Source: Owenia fusiformis | Taxonomy: Eukaryota > Annelida > Polychaeta > Sabellida > Oweniidae | DNA length: 64,000 nt | Assembly (NCBI GenBank): GCA_903813345.2 | Contig: CAIIXF020000008.1 | Location: 22,926,822-22,990,821, forward strand | Reading direction: 5' to 3' | Translations under genes and position numbers: made by a program | Notes under the pieces: model-generated | Told to the model about the DNA's origin: nothing | Seen by the model: the letters and a program-made list of their open reading frames with translations, nothing else | Databases searched by the model: none | Shown: in pieces, positions 35,833-49,600 of the stretch | Layout: each line of letters starts with the position of its first letter | Position numbering within the stretch: position 1 is the first letter of the stretch

Positions 35833-38385
35833 AAATCATCAATTATAAAAAAAAATAACAAAATGTGAAAATATGATAAATTATTAAAGAACATCGGGCA
35901 GAAAAACCTTGACCTGGCCTTGGAGAGTAGGTGAAACTTTGCAAAGTTCACATCTTTTATTTTATTTATTCTTCGGCTTCATTGACTTAACAAGGGGATA
36001 CCATCAAGTATCAAGATTTGATGATATCCTTATGTTAAGTCTATGATTTCAAAAATTCGAAATTACTATTATATTGGATTTATATCTAATTTATGATGAA
36101 ACTTGACATATCCTTTTATCAATACTTCAAGTATTCGAGACAATAGAATAAAATTCAGAATTCTTACTTTTCAAATGCTCGGGGAGGGGTACTATTTGAT
36201 GATTTTTGACACTTTTTGTGTTTGAGACAATAAAAAAATAAAAACTGTTTAATCCTACTGTTTTCTAGTGGAAGGGTTCAATGTTATTCAGTGATTTCTA
36301 TGCACTTCCAAAGTGTTTGAGTCAATTAGAAAAAATAATTAAAATTTTCCTTTTCAATTTCAGTGTGGGGGTGCCATAGTGGGTGCAATCGTACCCAATA
36401 CACCCCAGTCCCCCATCCGATGGATCTGTACATTTATGTATGTTCATAGATTCATATTTTATTGCCAATTAGACCATGAATCAAACAATCACAAGATACT
36501 TAATCCCAAATAGGCATGGCAATAAATGCTACGCTGGGGAACACCAATGATAAAGATGATTAAACAAACATGGATTTTACATTAAATAAATACTAGATGT
36601 AGTATTATCTTACTTGTCAAATCCTGAAGAACAACATAGATGTGCAATGAAGGTGAAATAATGTGCTATAATTTTTTTTTTAATTTGAACATAAATACAG
36701 ACGGACAGACGGTATCGTTTTCAATTTAGCAAATACAATAAATATATCATGATAATTACGTTTCAAACAAACAATTTATTAGTAGATCAGTTGTAAACTT
36801 CAAAAATATTAAAAATATTAAGATTTAATCATTTTTAAATTTTTATCGACCCCTGCTAGACCCTTCATTAATAAGTAAACGGTAATGTTGAAAGGTGCTC
36901 AACAGGTGAAAACGTATGTAGGAATATGTGTTTTAACATTTAAAAGTATCAAAATGAGTGCTAAATCAACAGGAGGAAACAACTTAACAAGGGCTCATCT
37001 GAAAATTTCCTTGAGCTCTAATTTTATGATATCAATAAAAACAGTAATTTTGAAGTATGGGGAACTAGTAGCATAAGTAAGGTTAAGTAGTATACATTGT
37101 TAGCACTTTGATTAAAAATGATATAATCGCATACATGCCAATCATTCGCCGATAAAAACAGATTTTGGAAACAAGATGAATGGGGTTTAGAAAAAAACAA
37201 ATCCGTAAATTCTCTTAGAGAGAAAACATGTGGTTTGAAAAAATCAAAAGAAAAGAACATAGGAATCCAAAAAGTTTAAGATCGGACTTTTTTGAAACTG
37301 ATGAAAACCTGACTATTTCTTGAAGAAACAGTTAAGAGGAGAAACAGGAGACTTACAAGTATCATTTTATTGATAATTTTGTTAAAAACAAGGCGTTATA
37401 TGGCAACATGTATGGCACAACTTGGTTGCACACATTATCAGAGAGTGATTTTGAAAAAAACCTTCTCAATAATAAAAGAATCATAACAAACTTTCATTTG
37501 TAGAGTGTGAAATGCTGTACACAGTGGTGTGGTATACTTACGACTTAATTTGGAATTCAAAATAAGAGGGTTGCATTTTTGTGTAGCCCTGTATATAACA
37601 CGCCTATTGGCGATCGCTACATTAATTTTATGCATATAAATTGAGTCCCATAATCTGTTGCCATGGCACAACTAATTTCCATAGCAAATGAAGAGTATAA
37701 CACAATAAATCACCCAGGCATGAATTTGAAAATATTTCAATAATACTTTTGTTAGAACTATAGCTAATGTAAAATAAAAAATTATACTTACATACAAAGA
37801 AGATCTATCTCATGCAATCTCCAGTAATATGTCTTGTGTTATTGAAACAATATCTAGTTACAAAACCAACTTGGTCACGCTTCATTGTTTCATACAAAGA
37901 CTACGTCAACTATTGCTTTCAAAAAATTAATAACATTTGTTTATGTAAAGCGTAATCTTTTTATTCATTTACTGGCCAGAATGGTCAATCAATATCTTAG
38001 ATACGAAGGAGGGATTGCCACAAATCAAGGAGGAATTCGCAGCAAATACAAATATTTTGTTAGCAGTATTATGTCATTTCTCACTCTAATTAAACGCTTC
38101 CTGTCTATATATTTTCTGGAAATGGTAATCGAACTTCTTTATAGCTCTGTGCTACGAATACAAATAGACAATAAAAATGTAAAACTACCATGAGGAAATC
38201 GAGCGTATACATAATGAAATTGCTTATGAATAATGATTAGTGTCTAGCAATTGAGTGATTTCTCTATACAGGATGATTGATTCTAAGCGATTATTCATTG
38301 ATATTGGGAAATGTTTTTTTTTGTAGATGAAGGTTCTGTTCTAACAGACAGCCGAATGAACAATCAGAACGCACGTCACTCTGAG
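35833..38385. other. Intergenic between genes C and D, no gene seen
   Basis: AT-rich sequence without recognisable family exons. Short open frames (36885-37076, 37438-37671, 37885-38193) show no motif. An ACAGACGGACAGACGG tract lies near 36700. Confidence 0.4.
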
Positions 38386-38389
38386 CAAC

Positions 38390-41300
38390 ATTTCAAGTTG
38401 GAACAATATAAAACAGTACCAATGAATCACCATTCAATAGACTAGATGCAAGTAGAAATAACATTTGAAGTTGGAACAAAATAAGACAGTACCAATGAAT
38501 CACCATTCAATAGACTAGATGCAAGTAGAAATAACATTTGAAGTTGGAACAATAGAAGACAATACCAATGAATCACCATTCAATAGACTGATGCAAGTAG
38601 AAATAACATTTGAAGTTAGAACAATATGAGACAGTACCAATGAATCACCATTCAATAGACTAGATGCAAGTAGAAATAACATTTCAAGTTGGAACAATAT
38701 GAGACAGTACCAATGAATCACAATTCAATAGACTAGATGCAAGTAGAAATAACATTTGAAGTTGGAACAATATGAGACAGTATCAATGAATCACCATTCA
38801 ATTGACAAGATGCAAGCAGAAATAACATTTGAAATTGGAACAATATAAGACAGTACCAATCAATCACCATTCAAAGGACTAGATGCAAGTAGAAATAGCA
38901 TTTGAAGTTGGAACAATATGAGACAGTACCAATGAATCACCATTCAATAGACTAGATGCAAGTAGAAATAACATTTGAAGTTGGAACAATATAAGACAGT
39001 ACCAATGAATCACCATTCAATACACTAGATGCAAGTTGAAATAACATTTGAAGTTGGAACAATATGAGACAGTACCAATGAATCACCACTCAACAGACTA
39101 GATGCAAGTTGAAATAACATTTGAAGTTGGAACAATATGAGACAGTACAAATGAATCACCATTCAATTGACTAGATACAAATAAAAATAATATTTGAAAT
39201 TGGAACAATATGAGACAGTACCAAAGAATCACCATTCAATAGACTGATGCAAGTAGAAATAACATTTGAAGTTGGAACAATATGAGACAGTACAAATGAA
39301 TCACCATTCAATTGACTAGATACAAACAGAAATAACATTTGAAATTGGAACAATATGAGACAGTACCAATGAATTATCATTCAATAGACAAGGTGCAAAT
39401 AGAAATAACATTTGAAATTGGAACAATATGAGACAGTTCCATTGAATCACCATTCAATAGACTAGGTGCAAATAGAAATAACATTTGAAATTGGAACAAT
39501 ATGAGACAGTACAAATGAATCACCATTCAATAGACTAGGTGCAAATAGAAATAACATTTGAAATTGGAACAATATGAGACAGTACCAATGAATCACCATT
39601 CAATAGACTAGGTGCAAATAGAAATGACATTTGAAATTGGAACAATATGAGACAGTTCCATTGAATCACCTTTCAATAGACTGATGCAAGTAGAAATAAC
39701 ATTTGAAGTTGGAACAATATGAGACAGTACCAATGAATCACCATTCAATTGACAAGATACAAGTTGAAATAACATTTGAAGTTAGAACAATATGAGACAG
39801 TACCAATGAATCACCATTCAATTGACAAGATACAAGTAGAAATAACATTTGAAGTTGGAATAATATGAGACAGTTCCAATGAATCACCATTCAATAGACT
39901 AGGTGCAAATAGAAATAACATTTGAAGTTAGAACAATATGAGACAGTACCAATGAATCACCATTCAATTGACAAGATACAAGTAGAAATAACATTTGAAG
40001 TTTGAACAATATGAGACAGTACCAATGAATCACCATTCAATAGACTAGGTGCAAATAGAAATAACATTTGAAATTGGAACAATATGAGACAGTACCAAAG
40101 AATCACCATTCAATTGACTAGATACAAGTAGAAATAACATTTGAAGTTGGAACAATATGAGACAGGACCAATAGATCACCATTCAATAGACTGATGCAAG
40201 TAGAAATAACATTTGAAATTGGTATAAGATAGTACCAATAAATCACCATTCAATAGACTGATGAAAGTAGGAATAACATTTGAAATTGGAACAATATAAG
40301 ACAGTACCAATGAATCACCATTCAATAGACTAGATGCAAGTAGAAATAATATTTAAAGTTGGAACAATATGGAACAGTAACAATGAATCACCATTCAATA
40401 GACTGATGCAAGTAGGAATAACATTTGAAATTGGAACAATATAAGACAGTACCAATCAATCACCATTCAAAGGACTAGATACACGTTGAAATAACATTTG
40501 AAGTTGGAACAATATGAGACAGGACCAATGAATCACCATTCAATAGACTGATGCAAGTAGAAATAACATTTGAAGTTGGAACAATATGAGACAGTATCAA
40601 TGAATCACCATTCAATTGACAAGATGCAAGCAGAAATAACATTTGAAATTGGAACAATATAAGACAGTACCAATCAATCACCATTCAAAGGACTAGATGC
40701 AAGTAGAAATAACATTTGAAGTTGGAACAATATGAGACAGTACCAATGAATCACCATTCAATAGACTAGATGCAAGTAGAAATAACATTTGAAGTTGGAA
40801 CAATATACGACAGTACCAATGAATCACCATTCAATAGACTAGATGCAAGTTGAAATAACATTTGAAGTTGGAACAATATGAGACAGTACCAATGAATCAC
40901 CACTCAACAGACTAGATGCAAGTTGAAATAACATTTGAAGTTGGAACAATATGAGACAGTACAAATGAATCACCATTCAATTGACTAGATACAAATAAAA
41001 ATAATATTTGAAATTGGAACAATATGAGACAGTACCAAAGAATCACCATTCAATAGACTGATGCAAGTAGAAATAACATTTGAAGTTGGAACAATATGAG
41101 ACAGTACAAATGAATCACCATTCAATTGACTAGATACAAACAGAAATAACATTTGAAATTGGAACAATATGAGACAGTACCAATGAATCATCATTCAATA
41201 GACAAGGTGCAAATAGAAATAACATTTGAAATTGGAACAATATGAGACAGTTCCATTGAATCACCATTCAATAGACTAGGTGCAAATAGAAACAACATTT

Positions 41301-42250
41301 GAAGTTGGAACAATATGAGACAGTATCACTGAATCACCATTCAATAGACTAGATGCAAGTAGAAAGAACATTTGAAGTTGGAACAATATGAGACAGTACC
41401 AATGAATCACCATTCAATAGACTAGGTGCAAATAGAAATGACATTTGAAATTGGAACAATATGAGACAGTTCCATTGAATCACCTTTAAATAGACTGATG
41501 CAAGTAGAAATAACATTTGAAGTTGGAACAATATGAGACAGTACCAATGAATCACCATTCAATTGACAAGATACAAGTTGAAATAACATTCGAAGTTAGA
41601 ACAATATGAGACAGTACCAATGAATCACCATTCAATTGACAAGATACAAGTAGAAATAACATTTGAAGTTGGAATAATATGAGACAGTTCCAATGAATCA
41701 CCATTCAATAGACTAGGTGCAAATAGAAATAACATTTGAAGTTAGAACAATATGAGACAGTACCAATGAATCACCATTCAATTGACAAGATACAAGTAGA
41801 AATAACATTTGAAGTTTGAACAATATGAGACAGTACCAATGAATCAGCATTCAATAGACTAGGTGCAAATAGAAATAACATTTGAAATTGGAACAATATG
41901 AGACAGGTTCCAATGAATCACCATTCAATAGACTAGGTGCAAGTAGAAATAACATTTGAAGTTGGAACAATATAAGACAGTATCAATGAATAGACTAGAT
42001 GCAAGTAGAAATTAAATAACATTTGAAATTGGAACAATATGAGACAGTTCCAATGAATCACCATTCAATAGACTAGGTGCAAGTAGAAATAACATTTGAA
42101 GTTGGAACAATATAAGACAGTATCAATGAATAGACTAGATGCAAGTAGAAATTAAATAACATTTGAAATTGGAACAATATGAGACAGTACCAATGAATCA
42201 CGTACCATTCAATAGACTAGATGCAAGTAGAAATAACATTTAAAATTGGA
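38390..42250. repeat. 73-bp satellite, about 52 copies
   Basis: The unit contains GATGCAAGTAGAAATAACAT, TTGAAGTTGGAACAATATGA and CAGTACCAATGAATCACCAT. Variants (AAATTGG/AAGTTGG, AGGTGCAAATAG, AGATACAAGTAG) are shuffled along the array. A longer period is superimposed: AATCACCACTCAACAGACTA at 39081 recurs at 40895, and TTGAATCACC at 39661 recurs at 41475, both 1814 bases apart. The minus-strand 69-residue frames in it are repeat translations. Confidence 0.92.
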
Positions 42251-42654
42251 ACAACATTTGGTGAAAGTATTGAGTTCATGCTCAAAATAAATTTTGAAAA
42301 TATGCAATTACTGTATCGATTTACGGTAATCAAGTCGGTATCAGGACTCTGTTGTCTAATAAGGTCTAATACACTCCAAAGAATTTCAATAATATTTCAT
42401 TTAATTTGTATGGTACTCTTGGCAGAAATATCTGCAACCTATTGTAACATTAATATGTGCAATCTTGCTCAATTGTCTTTTTTTCACTTTTAATATTTAT
42501 TGTAATTGTACTGCTTCTCAACCTGAATTAAAAACGTATTTAAAAACTATGGAATTAATGGCATTGCTCTGTTCATTTGGGTAATTTATGTGACACTACC
42601 ATTCACAATGCATTTGCATATTAGGATTAGGGTTCTTGTAGAACTAAACATCAA

Positions 42655-42912
42655 CTAGAGAATTTTACAAGCTCTCTTGATAATCATATTCAGGCTTTCT
42701 TTCAGCTGTTGAAATGAGTTCATGTAGAATATATTCTCATCTCCGTCCCCGCTAGCAATGGCCTGCCACTCGTCTATCCCCGACAATCCGAAGCGTCTAA
42801 TGTTCGGTAAAGCGATTACCATCGATTTGATACCATATTTGGGCATATGATTTATTGCAGCTTCTCGTTTTGTTTCTGAGGTCATGTTGTCAGTTATTAC
42901 AATGAGAACATT
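42655..42912 (-). pseudogene. Extra terminal exon of gene D with 18-bp deletion
   Basis: It has an intact acceptor (TTTTTTCAG) and frame to the stop at 42655. It encodes NVLIVITD then NMTSETKRE..., lacking the six codons GETYPA present in the neighbouring copy at 43684-43959. The MIDAS Asp is kept but the following loop is removed. One further change is Y for N in ENIFYMNSF. It could be an alternative last exon spliced from exon 4 at 46827, or an inactive duplicate. Confidence 0.7.
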
Positions 42913-43524
42913 CTGAAAAAATGAGTGTGTGCAAACAATGTGCATAGAAACGATGAAAGCATTTCAAGACATCCTGAAACAATGCAAACACTGAAATAAT
43001 GAATGAATGAATGAATGAAATAATATTCAAACATGACCGTGCTCTATTCGAATTTCTCAACCAATCAGAATGCAGCATAGCCAATATTGAACGTTCTCTA
43101 ATTCTCCATAGATGCACGACCATGCTCTATTCAATCTGCAATTTGCATTGTTTTGAGTGACGTCACATCTCAGCTGCACATCTGGGGCTCTGTCCGGGGA
43201 TAGCTGTTCTTTTTGTACCAATGAATCACGTACCATTCAATAGACTAGATGCAAGTAGAAATAACATTTAAAATTGGAACAACATTCGGTGAAAGTATTG
43301 AGTTCATGCTCAAAAATAAATTTTGAAAATATGCAATTACTGTATCGATTTACGGTAATCAAGTCGGTATCAGGACTCTGTTGTCTAATAAGGTCTAATA
43401 CACTCCAAAGAATTTCAATAATATTTCATTTAATTTGTATGGTACTCTTGGCAGAAATATCTGCAACCTATTGTAACATTAATATGTACAATCTTGCTCA
43501 ATTGTCTTTTTTTCACTTTTAATA

Positions 43525-43530
43525 TTTATT
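43525..43530 (-). promoter_or_regulatory. Candidate poly(A) signal of gene D
   Basis: AATAAA on the minus strand about 155 bases after the stop at 43684. The duplicate last exon has the same signal at 42496-42501. Confidence 0.45.
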
Positions 43531-43683
43531 GTAATTGTACTGCTTCTCAACCTGAATTAAAAACGTATTTAAAAACTATGGAATTAATGGCATTGCTCTG
43601 TTCATTTGGGTAATTTATGTGACACTACCATTCACAATGCATTTGCATATTAGGATTAGGGTTCTTGTAGAACTAAACATCAA

Positions 43684-46600
43684 CTAGAGAATTTTACAAG
43701 CTCTCTTGATAATCATATTCAGGCTTTCTTTCAGCTGTTGAAATGAGTTCATGTTGAATATATTCTCATCTCCGTCCCCGCTAGCAATGGCCTGCCACTC
43801 GTCTATCCCCGACAATCCGAAGCGTCTAATGTTCGGTAAAGCGATTACCATCGATTTGATACCATATTTGGGCATATGATTTATTGCAGCTTCTCGTTTT
43901 GTTTCTGAGGTCATGTTGGCAGGGTACGTTTCACCATCAGTTATTACAATGAGAACATTCTGAAAAAATGAGTTTGTGCAAACAATGTGCATAGAAGTAC
44001 GATGAAAGCATTTCAAGACATCCTGAAACAATGAAAACACTGAAATAATGAATGAATGAATGAAATAATATTCAAACATGACCGTGCTCTATTCGAATTT
44101 CTCAACCAATCAGAATGCAGCATAGCCAATATAGAACGTTCTCTAATTCTCCATAGATGCACGACCATGCTCTATTCAATCTGCAATTTGCATTGTTTTG
44201 AGTGACGTCACATCTCAGCTGCACATCTGGGGCTCTGTCCGGGGATAGCTGTTCTTTTTTACTCCCTCCGTAACTACTGTAACTATATCAACACCCGATG
44301 TTTGCATACACCGTATAAAATCTAAAACGGGGAGTAAAATAGAACAGCCCAAACAAATTCTAAAATTTTTCCGGCCGACTTCAGAATCTTGACAGCATGC
44401 GTATTCTTCCTTCATGCCCGTTCCACAGACACGGCTTTTACTAATTTTTATGTTTGAATCGGAATAAATAATGATAGGCCATTCAATATGGTGAAATTCA
44501 GCACTCGTTGGACAGAATGTTAGTACAAATGCACTCACCTTCGGTTCGTGCTTTGTACAACATTCTGTCCAACTCGTGCTGAATTTCACCATATTGAATG
44601 GCCTATCATTATTTATTCCTTAATTCAAACATGACCGTGCTCTATTCGAATTTCTCAACCAATCAGAATGCAGCATAGCCAATATAGAACGTTCTCTAAT
44701 TCTCCATAGATGCACGACCATGCTCTATTCAATCTGCAATTTGCATTGTTTTGAGTGACGTCACATCTCAGCTGCACATCTGGGGCTCTGTCCGGGGATA
44801 GCTGTTCTTTTTTACTCCCTCCGTAACTATTTTATTTTATCAAGACCCCATGTTTGCATACACCGTATAAATCTAAAACGGGGAGTAATATAGAACAGCC
44901 CAAACAAATTCTAAAAATTTTCCGGCCGACTTCAGAATCTTGACAGCATGCGTATTCTTCCTTCATCACCCTTGGTATACGCAGCTAACGAAAATTGACC
45001 GGTACGGGTCAAAAGCTGGACCGGTACGGGTTAACGGTTTTATTTGAATTTAAAATAGCCATAACTTGCTCAATATTGACTTCCTCGTGTCTAATTTGAA
45101 ATATATGATGCCTCCCGATGCTTTAAGTACCCCAATTTTTTACAGATTTTTAAACGGACCAAAACTCTCTAAATGCGCATTTATGCTCTTTTCTCTCGAG
45201 AACGACTGTCTCATTTTCACGATAACTTTTATTTAGTACTTCTAACATATAAGATCTATTTTTCCCCATCAAGGTATGATGTAAATAACATGCTATTTAC
45301 GTCTTGTGAGTTTCAATGACACGCGTTTGATTTTCATGGCGTAGAATAATGGAAATAGCGTCATGAATCCCGGGACAATCAAATCTCGAGTCCAAGTACG
45401 TCGTTAATGGTGAAAATCAAAATATTGACAAATTTGTAACCTAAAAGGCCGAAAGATTATGCGGCAAATATTGAAACGGGGGTTGTCAACATATTGTATT
45501 AGCTTTGATCTCTTAGAATCCGTTGAATCCTAAGCGATTGGAGTTGTTTAGATCACTTAACGAATGGTATGAAATGATGCGGATTTGGGTTTTTTCAAAG
45601 TTTATAATGGCGGCCAATAGGGGATTTTAGCAAAATATCCCGAAAATTAAATCATTAAAAGGCCGAAAGATCTGTGGATGGATTTTGCTGTTTTATATAT
45701 CAAAATGAACACTTCGTTGGGTCTAACAAGGATCCGTTGAATCCTAAGAAAATAAATGATTTGCTCAAAAGTTATTAAGATTTTAAATTTTGATGAAGAC
45801 TGCTCTCCATTGAAATCTTTGGACCATGAAATGTCGATTTACGCGCATGCGTTGTGACGTTATTTTCATATTCTACGCCATGATAAAAAATGCCAAACTT
45901 TGTGACAAAGAATTTCATCCTGCTTGCTGCGAGAAGACGGACCGGTTCGGGGCAATCTGCTTGCAGCGAGAAGACGGACCGGTTCGGGACAATAGCTGAT
46001 GAAGTTCTTTGTCACAAAGTTTGGCATTTTTTATAAAATCAAACGCGCGTCATTGAAACTCACAAGATGTAAATAGCATGTCATTTACATCATACCTTGA
46101 TTGGGAAAAATAGATCTTATATGTTAGAAGTACTAAATAAAAGTTATCGTGAAAATGAGACAGTCGTTCTCGAGAGAAAAGAGCATAAATGCGCATTTAG
46201 AGAGTTTTGGTCCGTTTAAAAATCTGTAAAAAATTGGGGTACTTAAAAGCATCGGGAGGCATCATATATTTCAACACGGCTTTTACTAATTTTTATGTTT
46301 GAATCGGAATAAATAATGAATGAAAGAAAATAGGGTCTGTCAAAACATTCTGAAACAATAAAAACATTGACACAATGGATTGATAAAAACAACGAAAGCA
46401 TATTAGTCTAGCTACATGCCCTTGTGTTGGTGAAGTAGATAAGGAGGAGCTCCACATAACAGTCTTGAAGCAAGACTAGAAAAATATCAGAACATTCTGA
46501 AACAATGGCCGGATCGTGCACACAATAGATGAATAAAACAATTAAAGCATATAGAATTAAGTGAAACACGGGACATTGGAAGTCCATGATGGATAACATC

Positions 46601-49600
46601 GGGCGTAATGGAACATACGAGCTTCGTGAAACACATGGGGCTTGGTGAAACACAGGGAGTTGATGGAACAATATGGAGTTCATACAAGAAGTACCTTGAT
46701 TGAATAAGGGGCTTGGTAAAATCATGGGCTTTCTGTTATAAAATCTACGGGCTTGATAAAAGTGCTCGATGGAACAAAGAAGCCTGTACTGTTTGACAGA
46801 ACACATTAGCTTTATGCAAAACTGACCTGATAACCTTCTCTCATCCCATTGTCTTCATGGAAATATTCTTCTCTGGCATTCTTCAGAGCAAGCCAGGTAG
46901 ATGTTCCACAGTCTTCACCCTTGATTTCAAGGTTCATATCTGCTATTGCATTCAGTAGCTGAAATGGACAAAAGATGCCATAGGTTTGCTGGGTTCATTG
47001 GCACAGGCTGAAATATTTGTCCGCTGTGACGGAGCATGCTATTTTTCATATAAACACTAAGAATACATCACGATTTATTTTTTAACTCATATGTTTCGTT
47101 ATACCATACAAAATTACTTACTCCATGCAATGGATATATCATTTGCGGGTAACTTTCACTTCTGTTTGAAGTCCAATTACGCTGGGAAGAAAAACTATTG
47201 AAAATGGCGCCGGAGTATCATACTTCAAAATGTACCATTTCTTGTTTAACTTTCTAGTGGCACGATATAGTGACACGATAATATTTACACATGGTTTCAG
47301 CATAACTATGAAGGTATAAATGAGATGTTGATGTAATTGGTCTTTTTAATAATAATGTTTAATTTTTTTGTCCGCTGTGACGGAGCAGTTGCAAATGTGA
47401 ACTGTGAAAATGCTCCGTCACAGCGGACAAAAAATATTCATATTATTTTTTATAAAAAAATTAAAAAGACCCAATGCATTAATATCTCATTAATTCATTC
47501 AGAGTTATGCTGAAAACATATGTTAATATTATCGTGTCACTATATCATGCCATTACAAAGTTAAAAAAGAAATGGTACATTTTAGAGTTTGATACTCTGA
47601 CGCCGTTTTCAATAGATTTTACTCCTAGCGTTATTGGACTTCAAACAGAAGTGAAGGTTACACGCAAATGATATATCCATTGCATGGAGTAAGTAATTAT
47701 CTTTGATATAACGAAACATATGAGTTAAAAAATAAATCGTGAAGCATTCTTAGTGTTTTTATGAAAAATAGCATGCTCCGTCACAGCGGACAAATCTTTC
47801 GATACTAGCCTGTGATTGGTCAGTACCAGCAGAATGTAACCATTTCAAATGGCGGAGGGTATATATCGAATTCTATTTTTTTAGTTTTCGTCGAATTAAA
47901 CAACATTGTCATACACAGCCGACGTTGATAACCACAAGTGAGTATGCCAATGACCCCTGTTACACAGGCCAGTTGAAATGCTGTGTTTTAGGTACGATAT
48001 TGTTCACGGCTGTGCCTTGTTAAAGTTAGTTTCCATGCGTTTTATATTTTATAATGAAAAATCACTGAAAAAATACAAAGACCCGAAGATAGAAGGGAAT
48101 TGAAAGTGGAATCAAAGTAAATGGTTACATTGCCACAGGAGTCCCAGTTGAAATGCTTCGTTACGAAGTTTTGAAACGTTTATCTGATCAATTAGAGAAT
48201 AATAAATAGTATAAAAACTTCTATCACATCATTTGCAACGTTTTCATTATTCAATAGTTCAACCCTATATGAATTATTGATGATTTTAAAATGCAAGGAA
48301 TCTAAATGAATCAGGGAAGCCAGTGATATGTATTTGCCTTATTAATTGTTGACTTATACAATGAAATAGACTTAGATGCAAGTAGAAATAATCTTGCTTT
48401 ACATCATAAAAAATTCAAAATTCAGTCAAATAAGTGATATCATATTTGAAATCTTCATGAAGAATTACATTTCTTCATGCAATAAGTTAACCTTTTAGTG
48501 AGTAGTTGTGACTAATGTAATCATGCACTTATATAATTTGTCAGTAAAAGTTATTTATCCTATACTTAGTGTTATAGGTAAATAAAATGCATGAATATAA
48601 TTGATACCTTAGGTGAGTGGGGATATACATGTACTGCATATCCCGCTTTATCCCATACTTGGTCGTGTTTCAGGTACATAAAGCAGGTTTGTAAAAACTT
48701 TTATCCCATACTTGGACGTGTTACAGGTACATAAAGCCGGTTTGTAAAAACTTATATTTTCATCAGCGGGCAGATATAGCTTTACGTCCCGCTCTGAGCG
48801 GGCAGATATAGTATATCTGCCCGCTATGTCATAATCGCCGCTCGCACATTTGTTCATAATTTGTAACGTTCGCGTAATGACTGTAAACGACAATGGAGAA
48901 AACACAGACAATCGGGATCTGTTTGATGGTTTAAAAAAGGGAAGGAGCATCCACTTAATCAATCAAAAAATTCGAGAAAATAAATGTGGGAATAGAACAG
49001 GAAAATCCGCCCACGGTCAAGAAAACAAAACTGGACATGAATATTCTAAAATATTTCCACGATTGAACAATGTGAACCAGATGACCAAGATTGGTATGGG
49101 ATAAACATATTATCCTATAGTCGGTTCAGGATATTGGGATTATCCCTTGGCCAATATAATATATTGGCCTCGGGATAATCCCAATATCCTGAACCTCATA
49201 TAGGATAATCTCAATATATTTTCATCAGCGGGCAGATATAGCTTTACGTTCTGTTGCGAGCGGGCAGATATAGTATATCTGCCCACTCCGTCATAATCTC
49301 CCTTTCGGGATAGTTCCAATATCCTGAACCTCATATAGGATAATCTCTATGTATCGCCAGGTTTATCACCCGCTCAGTAATCCCCTGCAGGAATTTCATT
49401 CTGTGCAATTTCTCATATTTTCGTATATTAGTATATGATAAATAATTTTGGGTACAAGATATAACCCTTGGGAAATACAATATTCTACCCTCAACCCCTC
49501 GGGGAGGTATATTGTATTTCCCTCAGATATATTGTATAATCCCTGTATTAAAAACTTCCCATTAATTAAACCTCATATATAATGCACACCATTTTAAATA

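Larger units (their letters stand above)
42201..44260. repeat. Tandem duplication of 1.03 kb carrying gene D's last exon
   Basis: The block from CGTACCATTCAATAGACTAG at 42201 recurs at 43229 (offset 1028-1047) through the terminal exon and a downstream segment ending GTCCGGGGATAGCTGTTC. The second copy has 18 extra bases in the exon. Each copy starts with a single 73-bp satellite unit, so the duplication probably arose by exchange within satellite sequence. A third partial copy lacking the exon occurs at 44630-44962. Confidence 0.9.

Noticed and set aside
38515-41558. Minus-strand 68-69 residue frames (HWYCLILFQ... type)
   Set aside because: They are translations of the 73-bp satellite and change frame at unit borders.
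38390-42250. CRISPR array
   Set aside because: The unit repeats without unique spacers and the DNA is eukaryotic; this is a satellite.
44215-44592. 125-codon minus-strand frame
   Set aside because: It crosses the long hairpin 44456-44618 and repeated intron sequence; no family match.
46408-46806. 132-codon minus-strand frame next to gene D exon 4
   Set aside because: Repetitive GTGAAACACGGG-type sequence, no signal peptide or domain, and it sits in the intron after the exon 4 donor.
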